A stretch of DNA of 64,000 nucleotides from assembly GCF_900048895.1 (NCBI RefSeq), contig NZ_LT160640.1, positions 620,001 through 684,000 on the forward strand, read 5' to 3'. Shown here piece by piece: positions 1 to 8,298 of this stretch. Every line of letters begins with the position of its first letter. Within the stretch, counting starts at the first letter, position 1. This stretch comes from Neglectibacter timonensis. Its GTDB lineage: Bacteria > Bacillota > Clostridia > Oscillospirales > Acutalibacteraceae. The notes below the pieces were generated by a model. The model had not been told where the DNA came from, did no database searches, and saw only the letters and a list, made by a program, of their open reading frames with translations. A program made the translations under genes and the position numbers.

Positions 1-20
1 ATACCAATAAGGAGTAAATT

Positions 21-608
21 GTGAATTTTCAAAAAATAGAATTTGAACTTGCCGCCGGCAAAGAGGATCAGCTTCCCGAAAGCAGCTTTCCGGAAATTGT
101 TTTTTGTGGAAAATCTAATGTAGGCAAGTCATCTCTTATCAACAAATTAGCTAATCGGAAAGCTTTAGCCCGTGTCAGCGCGACTCCTGGAAAAACAGCG
201 ACAATTAATTTTTATCGTCTTCCTGATTGCCGCTTTGTGGACTTGCCCGGCTATGGATATGCAAAAGTTTCCAGAGCCGAAAAGGAACGGTGGGCGAATT
301 TGGTAGAAGGCTATTTTGCCCAACAGCGTAGAATTGCCCTGGTCATACAGCTTTTGGATATGCGGCACGAGCCTACTCAGGATGATATTTCTATGATCAA
401 TTTTCTATTGGAGACGGGTCATCCGTTTGTGGTGGTTTGCACCAAAAGTGATAAACTCAACCAAACACAGTCTACTGCTCAAAAAGCTTTGTTTACAGAG
501 GTATTTCAGGAAGCTGAAATTAATTTTTATCCTTTTTCAGCGGTTTCTGGCGTTGGACTTGAACAGGTAAAAGAGCTGATTGAGCAGGCTGTAGTACAGA
601 ACGGGTAG
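21..608 (+). CDS. engB: Ribosome biogenesis GTPase EngB/YsxC
   Basis: TrmE-Era-EngA-EngB family GTPase needed for late assembly of the 50S ribosomal subunit in the cytoplasm. All G motifs are visible: G1 GKSNVGKSS (about residues 31-39), the TPGKT switch I, G3 DLPGYGYA, G4 TKSDK and G5 SAVSG. At 195 aa it is full length for the family. The start is GTG at 21, with an AAGGAG ribosome site about 8 bases upstream. The stop is 18 bases before lysA on the same strand. The family assignment is secure. Confidence 0.96.
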   Translation: MNFQKIEFELAAGKEDQLPESSFPEIVFCGKSNVGKSSLINKLANRKALARVSATPGKTATINFYRLPDCRFVDLPGYGYAKVSRAEKERWANLVEGYFAQQRRIALVIQLLDMRHEPTQDDISMINFLLETGHPFVVVCTKSDKLNQTQSTAQKALFTEVFQEAEINFYPFSAVSGVGLEQVKELIEQAVVQNG

Positions 609-626
609 AGGAAAGGATGGGTTATT

Positions 627-1922
627 TTGATCTCTGACTGCTTGAGCTGTAATGACGCCGGTCATCTGGTAATCAGCGGCTGCGATACAGTGGATCTCGC
701 AAGGCAATACGGAACTCCTCTCTATGTAATGAGTGAGGACAAGATTCGTGAAACCTGTAGAAGATACGTTTCCTCATTCCAAACAAATTACGGGGGAAAT
801 GGACGTCCTATTTATGCAAGTAAGGCCTTCTCATGTAAAGAAATTTATCGGATTGTTTTGAGCGAGGGGTTGGATGTAGAAGTTGTGTCTGGCGGAGAGC
901 TTTACACCGCATTACAGGCCGGCGTTCCTGCAAGTAGAATTCATTTCCAGGGAAATAATAAGTCCATCGGGGAAATTGTTTATGCCGTAGAAAGCGGTGT
1001 AGGGGATATCGTTGTGGATCATCCCAGCGAACTTATGCAGATACAACGGGCCGCTGCAGAGAACAGCACTGTAGCCTCTATTTCTTTCCGAATTAAACCT
1101 GGAATTGACGCCCATACTCATGATTTTATCCGTACAGGTCAGATTGATTCTAAATTTGGCATCGACCTAATCAGCGGCGAGGCCATGGAGGCGGTTAGAA
1201 CTGCCCTTACCATGGATCACATCGTTCTGAAAGGGCTGCATTGCCATATTGGTTCCCAGATACTGGAGAAGGAGCCGTTTGTCCATGCTGCAGAAATGAT
1301 GCTGGATTTTTATGCTCAGATTAGAGATGAGCTGGGTGTAGTTTTTGAGCATTTGAATTTAGGCGGAGGTTTTGGAATTAAATACCGCGATGAGGATTTA
1401 ACAATCCCCTATGAAGAGTATATGGCAGCTGTTTCAGTGGCTGTCCATTCAAAGTGTAAAGTTAAAGAGCTTCCCACTCCTAAGATATTTATTGAACCAG
1501 GCCGTTCTATTGTGGGTGAGGCAGGAATCACGCTTTATACGGTAGGCTCCATAAAGGAGATTCCTGGTGTTAGAAATTATGTGACTATAGACGGCGGTAT
1601 GTTTGACAATCCGAGATATGCGTTATATCAAGCGGACTATACCTGCCTTATTGCCAATAAAGCAGATCAACCGGCAGATTACATCGCAACGATAGCTGGT
1701 AAATGCTGCGAAAGCGGTGATCTCATTCAAGAACATACTGCTCTTCAAACACCGATGGAGGGTGATCTTCTTGCAGTTCTTTCTACAGGTGCTTACAATT
1801 ATTCTATGGCTTCCAATTACAATAGAAACTTGAAGCCGGCCTGTGTTATGGTATCGAACGGGGAGTCTCGCATCGTTATCAAGGCTGAAACCTATGAAGA
1901 CCTTGTACGCAACGATGTTTGA
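627..1922 (+). CDS. lysA: Diaminopimelate decarboxylase
   Basis: PLP-dependent decarboxylase converting meso-diaminopimelate to L-lysine, the last step of lysine synthesis. It is an alanine-racemase-fold (class III) enzyme. The PLP lysine lies in YASKAFSCKEI (about residue 65), a HCHIGSQI motif and a GGGFG phosphate-binding loop follow, and the substrate-site motifs EPGRSIVGEAG and CCESGD lie in the C-terminal half. The start is TTG at 627 behind a GAGGAAAGG ribosome site. The 431-aa length is normal. The other lysine genes are near 42-45 kb rather than beside it. Confidence 0.95.
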   Translation: MISDCLSCNDAGHLVISGCDTVDLARQYGTPLYVMSEDKIRETCRRYVSSFQTNYGGNGRPIYASKAFSCKEIYRIVLSEGLDVEVVSGGELYTALQAGVPASRIHFQGNNKSIGEIVYAVESGVGDIVVDHPSELMQIQRAAAENSTVASISFRIKPGIDAHTHDFIRTGQIDSKFGIDLISGEAMEAVRTALTMDHIVLKGLHCHIGSQILEKEPFVHAAEMMLDFYAQIRDELGVVFEHLNLGGGFGIKYRDEDLTIPYEEYMAAVSVAVHSKCKVKELPTPKIFIEPGRSIVGEAGITLYTVGSIKEIPGVRNYVTIDGGMFDNPRYALYQADYTCLIANKADQPADYIATIAGKCCESGDLIQEHTALQTPMEGDLLAVLSTGAYNYSMASNYNRNLKPACVMVSNGESRIVIKAETYEDLVRNDV

Positions 1923-1943
1923 GACAAAGTTTTTGTTTTGTAG

Positions 1944-1972
1944 TTTACTTTTACACTTTTCTATGCTAAAAT
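1944..1972 (+). promoter_or_regulatory. Sigma-A-type promoter for the yerC-like operon
   Basis: TTTACT and TAAAAT hexamers separated by exactly 17 bases, about 40 bases before the start of the yerC-like gene. The -35 is not perfect, so this is a good but unproven promoter. Confidence 0.5.
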
Positions 1973-2013
1973 TCTAAAGTGTAAGTTCTTGAATGAGAGA
2001 AGGAGTAGTTCAA

Positions 2014-2319
2014 ATGAACGGAAAGCTTCAGGACAAAAATTTTGATTTTCTTTTTCAGGCGGTTTTGACCCTTAAGACCCCTGAAGAATGCAGCAAGTTT
2101 TTTGATGATCTTTGTACTGTTCCGGAATTGAAGGCCATGTCGCAGCGTTTGGCTGTTGCCCGGATGCTGAGCCAAAAACAGGTTTACAGTGATATTGTAG
2201 CGGAAACAGGCGCTTCTACTGCCACAATCAGCCGTGTTAACCGTTCTTTGAACTATGGCAGCGACGGATATGAACTGGTATTTCAGAGAATTGATGAGGC
2301 GGATAAAGACGGCGAATGA
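2014..2319 (+). CDS. YerC/YecD-type TrpR-related DNA-binding protein
   Basis: Small cytoplasmic protein of the TrpR-like YerC/YecD family. It carries a helix-turn-helix in the second half, where the run from SQKQVYSDIVAETG to ASTATISRVNRSL matches the family. Its target is not known from sequence. An upstream in-frame ATG lies at 1993, but AGAAGGAG at 1998-2005 sits 8 bases before the ATG at 2014, so 2014 is preferred (101 aa). It overlaps the following methyltransferase by 4 bases (ATGA), so the two are translationally coupled. Confidence 0.82.
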   Translation: MNGKLQDKNFDFLFQAVLTLKTPEECSKFFDDLCTVPELKAMSQRLAVARMLSQKQVYSDIVAETGASTATISRVNRSLNYGSDGYELVFQRIDEADKDGE

Positions 2320-3062
2320 GTGGTTATTCAGTTTTTGCGCAGTATTATGACGAGTTGACTCGCAATGTCCGGTATGCAGAACGGGCTGAATACTTTTTGG
2401 CTCTTCTGAAAAGGCTAGAGCATGCGCCGGGCTTGACTTTGGATCTTGCCTGCGGTACGGGCAGTCTGACTTTAGAGCTTTTTTGCAGAGGTGTTGATAT
2501 CTATGGTGTCGACGCCTCTGTCGCTATGCTCTCTCAAGCCAGGGAAAAATGTATGAACGTGGGCGCTGACATCCTTTTTCTGTGTCAGAAGATGCAATCT
2601 ATTGATTTATATGGCACAGTAGACACTGTTATTTGCTCATTGGATAGTATCAATCATCTGAAGGACGAACAAGAAGTCCAACAGGTATTTTCCAAGGTTT
2701 CCTTTTTCATGAATCCAGGCGGTGTTTTTCTTTTCGACCTGAATACTCTTTATAAACATGAAATGGTGTTGGGAAACAATGTGTTTGTTTACGATATGGA
2801 AAATGTCTATTGTGTTTGGCAAAACCATTATGTACCTGCCTCTGCCCGTGTAGACATACATTTGGATTTTTTTGAACGGAACGGCAAGCTATATTCCCGT
2901 AGTTCAGAACACTTTTCTGAACGCACTTATCCTCTTGAAAAGATCAGCGCATGTTTGGAGAAAGCTGGGTTTTCTTCTATTTCTATTTTTGATGAAATGA
3001 GCTTTGAATCTCCCAAAATTGATAGTCAGCGCGTCGTTTTCGCCGCAAAAAAGAAAAGATAA
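2316..3062 (+). CDS. Class I SAM-dependent methyltransferase
   Basis: Rossmann-fold methyltransferase of unknown substrate. The AdoMet motif is LDLACGTGSLTLEL (about residues 42-55), followed by an acidic strand-2 residue in YGVDAS and a CSLDSINHL post-I motif. The 248-aa length and the motifs match small free-standing Clostridia methyltransferases. The start ATG overlaps the stop of the yerC-like gene by 4 bases. hslO begins 18 bases after the stop, suggesting one transcript. Substrate cannot be assigned. Confidence 0.85.
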   Translation: MSGYSVFAQYYDELTRNVRYAERAEYFLALLKRLEHAPGLTLDLACGTGSLTLELFCRGVDIYGVDASVAMLSQAREKCMNVGADILFLCQKMQSIDLYGTVDTVICSLDSINHLKDEQEVQQVFSKVSFFMNPGGVFLFDLNTLYKHEMVLGNNVFVYDMENVYCVWQNHYVPASARVDIHLDFFERNGKLYSRSSEHFSERTYPLEKISACLEKAGFSSISIFDEMSFESPKIDSQRVVFAAKKKR

Positions 3063-3080
3063 AGGATTTGTTTATAAACC

Positions 3081-3980
3081 ATGGATAGAATACTTCGATG
3101 CATTACCTCTGACGGCAGTTTGATGGCTGCTGCCATTGATTCAAGTGATTTGGTTTATACAGCTCAAAAATTGCATAAACTGACCAAGACTTCCTGTGCA
3201 GCTTTGGGGCGTTTGTTGACTGGGGCCTCAGTGATGGGCTCTATGCTCAAAAGCAGCGATGCAACGCTTACCTTAAAGGTAAATGGAGGTGGGCCTCTTG
3301 GAAATTTGGTGGCTATTTCAGATAGTTATGGGAACGTTCGGGGATATGTGGACCGGCCCCAGGTGGATCTGCCGCTGAAGCCCAATGGCAAAATTGATGT
3401 GGGTACCGCCGTTGGCGCAGTTGGACGAATTGCTGTTATGCGGGACATGGGGAGCGGTGACCCCTATATTGGCCAGGTAGAGTTGGCCAGCGGTGAAATT
3501 GCGGAAGATATAACAAACTATTATGCAATAAGTGAGCAGATTCCTACGGTGTGTGCTCTGGGCGTTCTTGTCAATAAAGACGGAGGAGAAACACTTCTGG
3601 CTGGCGGGCTATTGATACAGGCTTTGCCGGGTGCTGATGATAACGCTCTGCAACGCTTAGAAGAGAATATTTCACATATGGATTCCGTCACTACAATGCT
3701 GGCAAAGGGAACGCAGCCGGAAGAAATTTGCAAGACTGCTTTGGAAGGATTCCAAATTGAAAAGCTGGATGAATTTCGGGTGCATTATGCCTGTAACTGC
3801 AGCAAAGAAAAATTTGCCCGAGCCATGCTCACGATAGGGGCCGACGAACTACGTGATCTTCCTTTGGATGAGTCGGGAAGGGTAGAGACCATCTGCCAGT
3901 ACTGCAACAGGAAATACTATTTTACTGAGGAAGAATGTAGAGAACTGATCCGGCAGGCTGAGATAGCAAAAAAAAATTGA
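3081..3980 (+). CDS. hslO: Redox-regulated chaperone Hsp33
   Basis: Cytoplasmic holdase chaperone switched on by oxidation of a C-terminal zinc-binding cysteine site. The four zinc ligands are seen as CNC (about residues 239-241) and CQYC (about 272-275). The N-terminal domain has the typical GGGPLGNLVAISD stretch. The 299-aa length is normal. It is the last gene of the apparent yerC-methyltransferase-hslO run, and the tRNA array starts about 85 bases downstream under its own promoter. Confidence 0.95.
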   Translation: MDRILRCITSDGSLMAAAIDSSDLVYTAQKLHKLTKTSCAALGRLLTGASVMGSMLKSSDATLTLKVNGGGPLGNLVAISDSYGNVRGYVDRPQVDLPLKPNGKIDVGTAVGAVGRIAVMRDMGSGDPYIGQVELASGEIAEDITNYYAISEQIPTVCALGVLVNKDGGETLLAGGLLIQALPGADDNALQRLEENISHMDSVTTMLAKGTQPEEICKTALEGFQIEKLDEFRVHYACNCSKEKFARAMLTIGADELRDLPLDESGRVETICQYCNRKYYFTEEECRELIRQAEIAKKN

Positions 3981-3998
3981 AAAAAGATGAAAATAATA

Positions 3999-4027
3999 TT
4001 GACAAATGAGCAAGAATCGTGTAAGAT
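3999..4027 (+). promoter_or_regulatory. Promoter for the Val-Asp-Phe tRNA array
   Basis: A consensus TTGACA at 3999-4004 and TAAGAT at 4022-4027 with a 17-base spacer, 38 bases before tRNA-Val. Strong sigma-A-type stable RNA promoter. Confidence 0.82.
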
Positions 4028-4065
4028 ATTAAACGTCGCTGAAAAGTGATTGCACTGATTCACTC

Positions 4066-4142
4066 GGGGGCATAGCTCAGCTGGTTAGAGCACCTGCCTT
4101 ACAAGCAGGGGGTCATAGGTTCGAGTCCTATTGTCCCCACCA
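4066..4142 (+). tRNA. tRNA-Val (anticodon TAC)
   Basis: Full cloverleaf. The 7-base acceptor stem GGGGGCA pairs with TGTCCCC (one G-U), the anticodon loop CTTACAA lies between CCTGC and GCAGG, and the T loop is TTCGAGT. CCA is encoded. It is the first tRNA of a three-gene array. Confidence 0.96.
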
Positions 4143-4172
4143 TGTGCAATCAAATAGATAGCGACGGTATTT

Positions 4173-4249
4173 GGCCCGGTAGTTCAGTTGGTTAGAACGC
4201 TAGCCTGTCACGCTAGAGGTCGACGGTTCGAGCCCGTTCCGGGTCGCCA
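4173..4249 (+). tRNA. tRNA-Asp (anticodon GTC)
   Basis: Cloverleaf with acceptor GGCCCGG/CCGGGTC, anticodon loop CTGTCAC between CTAGC and GCTAG, discriminator G and an encoded CCA. Cotranscribed with tRNA-Val, 30 bases downstream. Confidence 0.96.
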
Positions 4250-4254
4250 TTCTT

Positions 4255-4330
4255 GCCTCTGTAGCTCAGTCGGTAGAGCAGGGGACTGAAAATCCCCGTG
4301 TCATTGGTTCGATTCCGATCGGAGGCACCA
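4255..4330 (+). tRNA. tRNA-Phe (anticodon GAA)
   Basis: Acceptor GCCTCTG/CGGAGGC, anticodon stem GGGGA/TCCCC with loop CTGAAAA, and an encoded CCA. It lies 5 bases after tRNA-Asp and is followed at once by an intrinsic terminator. Confidence 0.96.
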
Positions 4331-4332
4331 GG

Positions 4333-4373
4333 AAGACTCCTCAAAACGATTAAGGTTTTGAGGAGTCTTTTCT
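4333..4373 (+). terminator. Intrinsic terminator of the Val-Asp-Phe tRNA array
   Basis: Perfect 15-base stem at 4333-4347 and 4355-4369 with a 7-base loop, running into a T-rich tail. From here to about 4554 no gene is seen. Confidence 0.9.
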
Positions 4374-4554
4374 TACCTTTAAGCAGTTGAACTCAAAAGG
4401 TGAATTAATGAGTATATTTTCTCTACTGTTTGATGAGAGGGAGGATAGTCCCAAAAAACAGAAGAAAAACAGAATACCGTTAATCTTGGGCCATAGCGAA
4501 GGATGTATAAAAAATGAGGCACGAGATGCTTTTGAAATTTTTCTTATTTTCAGC

Positions 4555-4583
4555 TTGACAAAACGTGGGAAAATGCATATAAT
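4555..4583 (+). promoter_or_regulatory. Consensus promoter for tRNA-Gly
   Basis: Perfect TTGACA (4555-4560) and perfect TATAAT (4578-4583) with a 17-base spacer, 32 bases before tRNA-Gly. It is one of the strongest-looking promoters in the window. Confidence 0.92.
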
Positions 4584-4615
4584 ATAAAAGCCGTAGAGAA
4601 CAGACAGTATGATCT

Positions 4616-4691
4616 GCGGACGTAGCTCATCTGGTAGAGCGCCACCTTGCCAAGGTGGAGGTAGCGAGTTCGAGCCTCGTCGTCCGCTCCA
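4616..4691 (+). tRNA. tRNA-Gly (anticodon GCC)
   Basis: Acceptor GCGGACG/CGTCCGC, anticodon loop TTGCCAA between CCACC and GGTGG, discriminator T and an encoded CCA. Confidence 0.96.
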
Positions 4692-4698
4692 AAAGTAG

Positions 4699-4730
4699 AA
4701 AAGACGCTTTCTCCATAAGCGTCTTTTCTT
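4699..4730 (+). terminator. Terminator between tRNA-Gly and tRNA-Cys
   Basis: Perfect 11-base stem (4699-4709 / 4717-4727) ending in TTTTCTT. Only 6 bases separate it from tRNA-Cys, so tRNA-Cys must depend on read-through or on processing of the same transcript. Confidence 0.75.
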
Positions 4731-4736
4731 AACCAT

Positions 4737-4811
4737 GGTGACATAGCCAAGTGGTAAGGCAAAGGTCTGCAAAACCTTCATTCCCCGGTTCAAATCCGGG
4801 TGTCACCTCCA
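4737..4811 (+). tRNA. tRNA-Cys (anticodon GCA)
   Basis: Acceptor GGTGACA/TGTCACC is fully paired, the anticodon stem AAGGT/ACCTT has loop CTGCAAA, and CCA is encoded. No separate promoter fits in the 6 bases upstream. Confidence 0.95.
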
Positions 4812-4842
4812 AAAAACGCCGGAGCGAGCTCCGGCGTTTTTT
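4811..4842 (+). terminator. Intrinsic terminator after tRNA-Cys
   Basis: 14-base perfect stem (4811-4824 / 4829-4842) with a CGAG loop and a run of six T. It shares its first base with the CCA end of tRNA-Cys. Confidence 0.92.
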
Positions 4843-4871
4843 ATTTTTCTAATGAAGAGGAGGGGGACTTG

Positions 4872-5723
4872 GTGTCACCAGACATTAATGATATTTTTGC
4901 ATTATATCTGAAATGCTTCCCTGACTATCCTGTTTCGAAAGAGGCTTTTTGTAATTTGCTTCAGCTTGAAACTGCAGAAATCTTATCAGATTTCAATGCC
5001 AACAAGCTGATTGGATTTTCCATAGTACGAGAAAATACCATTTCTCTGCTCTGTGTAGATCCCTTCTACCGAGCAAAAGGAGTCGGAAGCAGATTGCTGC
5101 AAAAATCAGAAACTGCAATTGCAGGGCAGAATTTCAAACATATTATTTTGGGTAGAGGCAAACATTATCTGCTGCAGGGAGTCCCCGCCGAACCGACAGA
5201 AATTTCCCGCTTTTTTCAAAAGAGAGGTTATTCCGCTGAGTGGACCAGCGCAGATATGAACCTTTGTCTGAATCATTTTTCAGCTTTGGCTCTGGACATT
5301 CCTCCTGCACCGGAAACGGTGGTTTTTCGTTTTGCCACCGAAAAAGATTCTGTTCTTTTGTTAAATGCTGTACAGAAGGCCGAGCCTGCATGGAAGGATT
5401 TCTTTATATCTCCGTCAGAACCTATCCTGATTGCCTTTCATGCAGGAGAAATAGCTGGTTTTGAATTTCTTTCCCCGAAGGGAGGCAGGTTCGTCAAACC
5501 TGAAAGCCGGACAGGCAGTATCGGTTGTGTGGGCGTGGTACCAGAGGAAAGAAAAAAGGGAATCGGGCGACAGCTGGTCTCAAAAGGGGCTGAATGGCTG
5601 AAATTGCAGGGCTGTATGAATATCGAACTGCGTTATGTAGCACTTGTGGATTGGTACCAGAAAATAGGCTTTGAAGTAATCCGGCGTCAATGGATGGGGG
5701 AGAAAGACTTATCTGCAGTATAG
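4872..5723 (+). CDS. Tandem GNAT acetyltransferase
   Basis: Cytoplasmic acetyl-CoA-dependent N-acetyltransferase of unknown substrate with two GNAT domains. The N-terminal half has the acetyl-CoA loop YRAKGVGSRLL and the C-terminal half has ERKKGIGRQLV followed by a YQKIGFEV end motif. AGGAGG at 4858-4863 is followed by TTG at 4869 and GTG at 4872, and either could be the start (283-284 aa). The open frame extends upstream into tRNA-Cys, but that part cannot be coding. It stands alone, convergent with the metF-metH operon. Confidence 0.82.
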   Translation: MSPDINDIFALYLKCFPDYPVSKEAFCNLLQLETAEILSDFNANKLIGFSIVRENTISLLCVDPFYRAKGVGSRLLQKSETAIAGQNFKHIILGRGKHYLLQGVPAEPTEISRFFQKRGYSAEWTSADMNLCLNHFSALALDIPPAPETVVFRFATEKDSVLLLNAVQKAEPAWKDFFISPSEPILIAFHAGEIAGFEFLSPKGGRFVKPESRTGSIGCVGVVPEERKKGIGRQLVSKGAEWLKLQGCMNIELRYVALVDWYQKIGFEVIRRQWMGEKDLSAV

Positions 5724-5819
5724 TTGGGAGCAGTCCAAGACAGAACGGGAATTATCCTGCAGATCTCGCGGAGTAAGCCAAAACGACTACCGGATTATGA
5801 AACATGAAGTCATAAATAA

Positions 5820-5856
5820 GCAAGGCCGCAGTCACAAAATTTTGACTGCGGCCTTG
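5820..5856. terminator. Bidirectional terminator between the GNAT gene and metH
   Basis: 14-base inverted repeat of AAGGCCGCAGTCA type with an AT-rich loop, placed between the stops of two convergent genes. The tails are only moderately T-rich. Confidence 0.65.
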
Positions 5857-5860
5857 CTCT

Positions 5861-8257
5861 TTATGACTTTCCGGAGAGTTCCTTCTCTATTTCAGAAGCA
5901 TAACGGACTGAAGCCATGGCATCTTTCCCGTAAAAATCCGCACCGATCAGATCGGCATACTCCTGATTGAGCACAGCCCCGCCTACCATAATCTTACAGT
6001 GAGGTGCCTCTCGCTTCAGCAAGTCTATAGTCTCCTTCATAGAAGCCACCGTAGTTGTCATTAAAGCACTGAGACCTACCAATTCAGCATTTTCCCTTTT
6101 CACCGTCTCCAATATGGTCTCAGAAGCCACATCCTTTCCCAGGTCAATGACTGCGAATCCATAGTTTTCCAGAAGTACTTTAACGATATTCTTTCCAATA
6201 TCATGAACGTCTCCCTTGACAGTGGCAATCACAATGGTCAGGCACTTTTGACTTACCTCCTGCTTTGATGGATCCAGCTTCGCTCTTATCACATCAAAAG
6301 CGGCTTTGGCAGCTTCCGCGCTCATCAAAAGCTGCGGCAGAAACAAAACACCCTTTTCGAATTTTTCACCCACAGAATCCAAGGCAGGAATAATTTCCTG
6401 GTCGATGATCTCCAGCGAAGAGGTTGTCTGCGCCAGCGCGGCTGCAGCCTCTGCAGCCGCTTCCTTCAGCCCTTTTTCAATAGTGCTGAACAAGGAATAA
6501 CCCGGCATCGTTTTGGATACAACATTCTCTTTAGATTGCGAATAGGCGGCTATGAAGTTCATACAGTTGTTATCGAAGCCGCAAAGGGCGCAATACGACC
6601 GGTAAGCTCGCATCATGATATCGGAGTTTGGGTTCATGATCGCTGCATTTAAGCCGCTTTGAAGGGCCATCAGGAAGAATGCCGAGGTGACAGTCTCTCT
6701 CTGGGGAAGCCCAAATGAGATATTAGAGACACCCAAAGAGGTACACACTCCGAGTTCAGCATGGATCTGCCGCAGTGCCTCCAGCGTCACCAAAGCGGAA
6801 TCCTGTCCTGCGCTGACCGCCATCGTCAATGGGTCAATAATAATGTCTTCCTTGCCAATTCCATATTCCGCCGCCGTGTCTATAATTTTGCGTGCAGCTT
6901 CCAGCCGGCCTTGAGCGGTCTCCGGGATGCCGCCTTCTGTGATCGTTAGGCCGATTACCACGCCGCCATATTTTTGGATCAGGGGAAAGACTGAATGCAT
7001 GGACGCCTCTTTGGCAGTAACAGAGTTCACCAATGGCTTTCCATTGTAAATCCGCATAGCGTCCGCCATAGTTTTCGGATCGGAGGTATCTATTTGCAAA
7101 GGCAGCTCTGTAACGGCCTGCAATTCTCTCAGAACCCGACACATCATCTTGGGTTCGTCGATTTCCGGAAGACCTACATTGACATCCAGAATGTCTGCCC
7201 CGTTATCCTGTTGTACAATTCCTTCCTGCAGAATATAAGAGAGATTTTCCTCGCGTAAGGCTTGTTTGAATTTGGGTTTTCCCGTGGGATTAATGCGTTC
7301 ACCAATGATAACCGGTCTGCCGCCAAATCGGGCTGATCGATTTCCTGATGCGACTACCGTACGTTTCTGCTGCTTTATTACAGGAGAAGGAAGCGCCTGG
7401 CACCGGGCAACCGTTTCAAAAAGATGTTTGGGGGTCGTTCCGCAGCATCCTCCCACCGCATTAGCTCCCGCATATATGATTTCGACCATGGTCTTGGAAA
7501 ATTCATCGGGTTCCACATCATATACCGTTCTGCCGTCTTCTTCCCTTGGGAGGCCGGCGTTGGGATTGACCAGAATCGGCAGGCTGGTGGCTCTACGAAG
7601 CTGCTGCACCAAAGAGACCATTGGCTGCGGCCCCAGACCGCAGTTAAGACCTATTGCATCCACACGCAGCCCCTCAAGAACAGCCGCTGCTGTTTCTAGA
7701 TCAGCGCCTGTCAACAGCTTTCCCTGTTCATTGACTGTCATCGTGACAAAAACAGGAAGGGAAGGGGCGCCTTCTTTCGCTGCTATCACTGCAGACTTAA
7801 TTTCGTAGAGATCGCTCATCGTCTCAATCAGGATACAGTCGGCCCCCGCCTGCACACCGGCGCTCATTATTTCCCTGTAAGCAGCGATTGCATCTTCAAA
7901 CTCCAAATCCCCGATCGGAGCTAAAAGCTTTCCGGTAGGGCCGACGTCTAATGCTACGGCGGCAGAATAGGGGGCAGCTGCCTCCTTTGCTAGCTTGACT
8001 CCTTCCTGTACGATCTCCTGAACAGAGTGGCCGCTTTCCATCAGTTTAAAACGATTCGCTCCAAAGGTGTTGGTTTTTAGCACCGTACAGCCCACCTGAA
8101 GATAAGAGCGATGAATTTCCCGGATTACCTCAGGCTTTAAAATATCCCACAGCTCCGGCAGTTCTCCTGTCGGAAGTCCTTTTTTTTGCAGAGTGGTTCC
8201 CATTGCCCCATCAAAGAATAAAATTTCATTTCCAAGCCTTGAAAGTATTGTATGCAT
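5861..8257 (-). CDS. metH: Cobalamin-dependent methionine synthase lacking the activation domain
   Basis: Transfers methyl from methyltetrahydrofolate to homocysteine through cobalamin. Domain order: homocysteine domain (about 1-290) with zinc ligands in GLNCG and GGCCGTTPKH; pterin-binding domain (about 318-570) starting GERINPTG; B12 cap (about 580-680); B12-binding domain (about 685-795) with the cobalt-ligand motif DVHDIGKNIV. At 798 aa it lacks the C-terminal AdoMet reactivation domain of the 1200-aa enzymes. That function is supplied by the adjacent upstream gene. An AAGGAAG ribosome site precedes the ATG at 8257. Confidence 0.95.
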   Translation of the reverse strand: MHTILSRLGNEILFFDGAMGTTLQKKGLPTGELPELWDILKPEVIREIHRSYLQVGCTVLKTNTFGANRFKLMESGHSVQEIVQEGVKLAKEAAAPYSAAVALDVGPTGKLLAPIGDLEFEDAIAAYREIMSAGVQAGADCILIETMSDLYEIKSAVIAAKEGAPSLPVFVTMTVNEQGKLLTGADLETAAAVLEGLRVDAIGLNCGLGPQPMVSLVQQLRRATSLPILVNPNAGLPREEDGRTVYDVEPDEFSKTMVEIIYAGANAVGGCCGTTPKHLFETVARCQALPSPVIKQQKRTVVASGNRSARFGGRPVIIGERINPTGKPKFKQALREENLSYILQEGIVQQDNGADILDVNVGLPEIDEPKMMCRVLRELQAVTELPLQIDTSDPKTMADAMRIYNGKPLVNSVTAKEASMHSVFPLIQKYGGVVIGLTITEGGIPETAQGRLEAARKIIDTAAEYGIGKEDIIIDPLTMAVSAGQDSALVTLEALRQIHAELGVCTSLGVSNISFGLPQRETVTSAFFLMALQSGLNAAIMNPNSDIMMRAYRSYCALCGFDNNCMNFIAAYSQSKENVVSKTMPGYSLFSTIEKGLKEAAAEAAAALAQTTSSLEIIDQEIIPALDSVGEKFEKGVLFLPQLLMSAEAAKAAFDVIRAKLDPSKQEVSQKCLTIVIATVKGDVHDIGKNIVKVLLENYGFAVIDLGKDVASETILETVKRENAELVGLSALMTTTVASMKETIDLLKREAPHCKIMVGGAVLNQEYADLIGADFYGKDAMASVRYASEIEKELSGKS

Positions 8258-8298
8258 GTAAAATCTTCCTTTTTATTTTAATCCTGTTAAAAATCATT

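Noticed and set aside
4350-4793. Long minus-strand open frame of 147 codons across the tRNA-Gly/Cys area
   Set aside because: It covers two tRNA genes and two terminators on the other strand and has no ribosome site. It is a chance frame.
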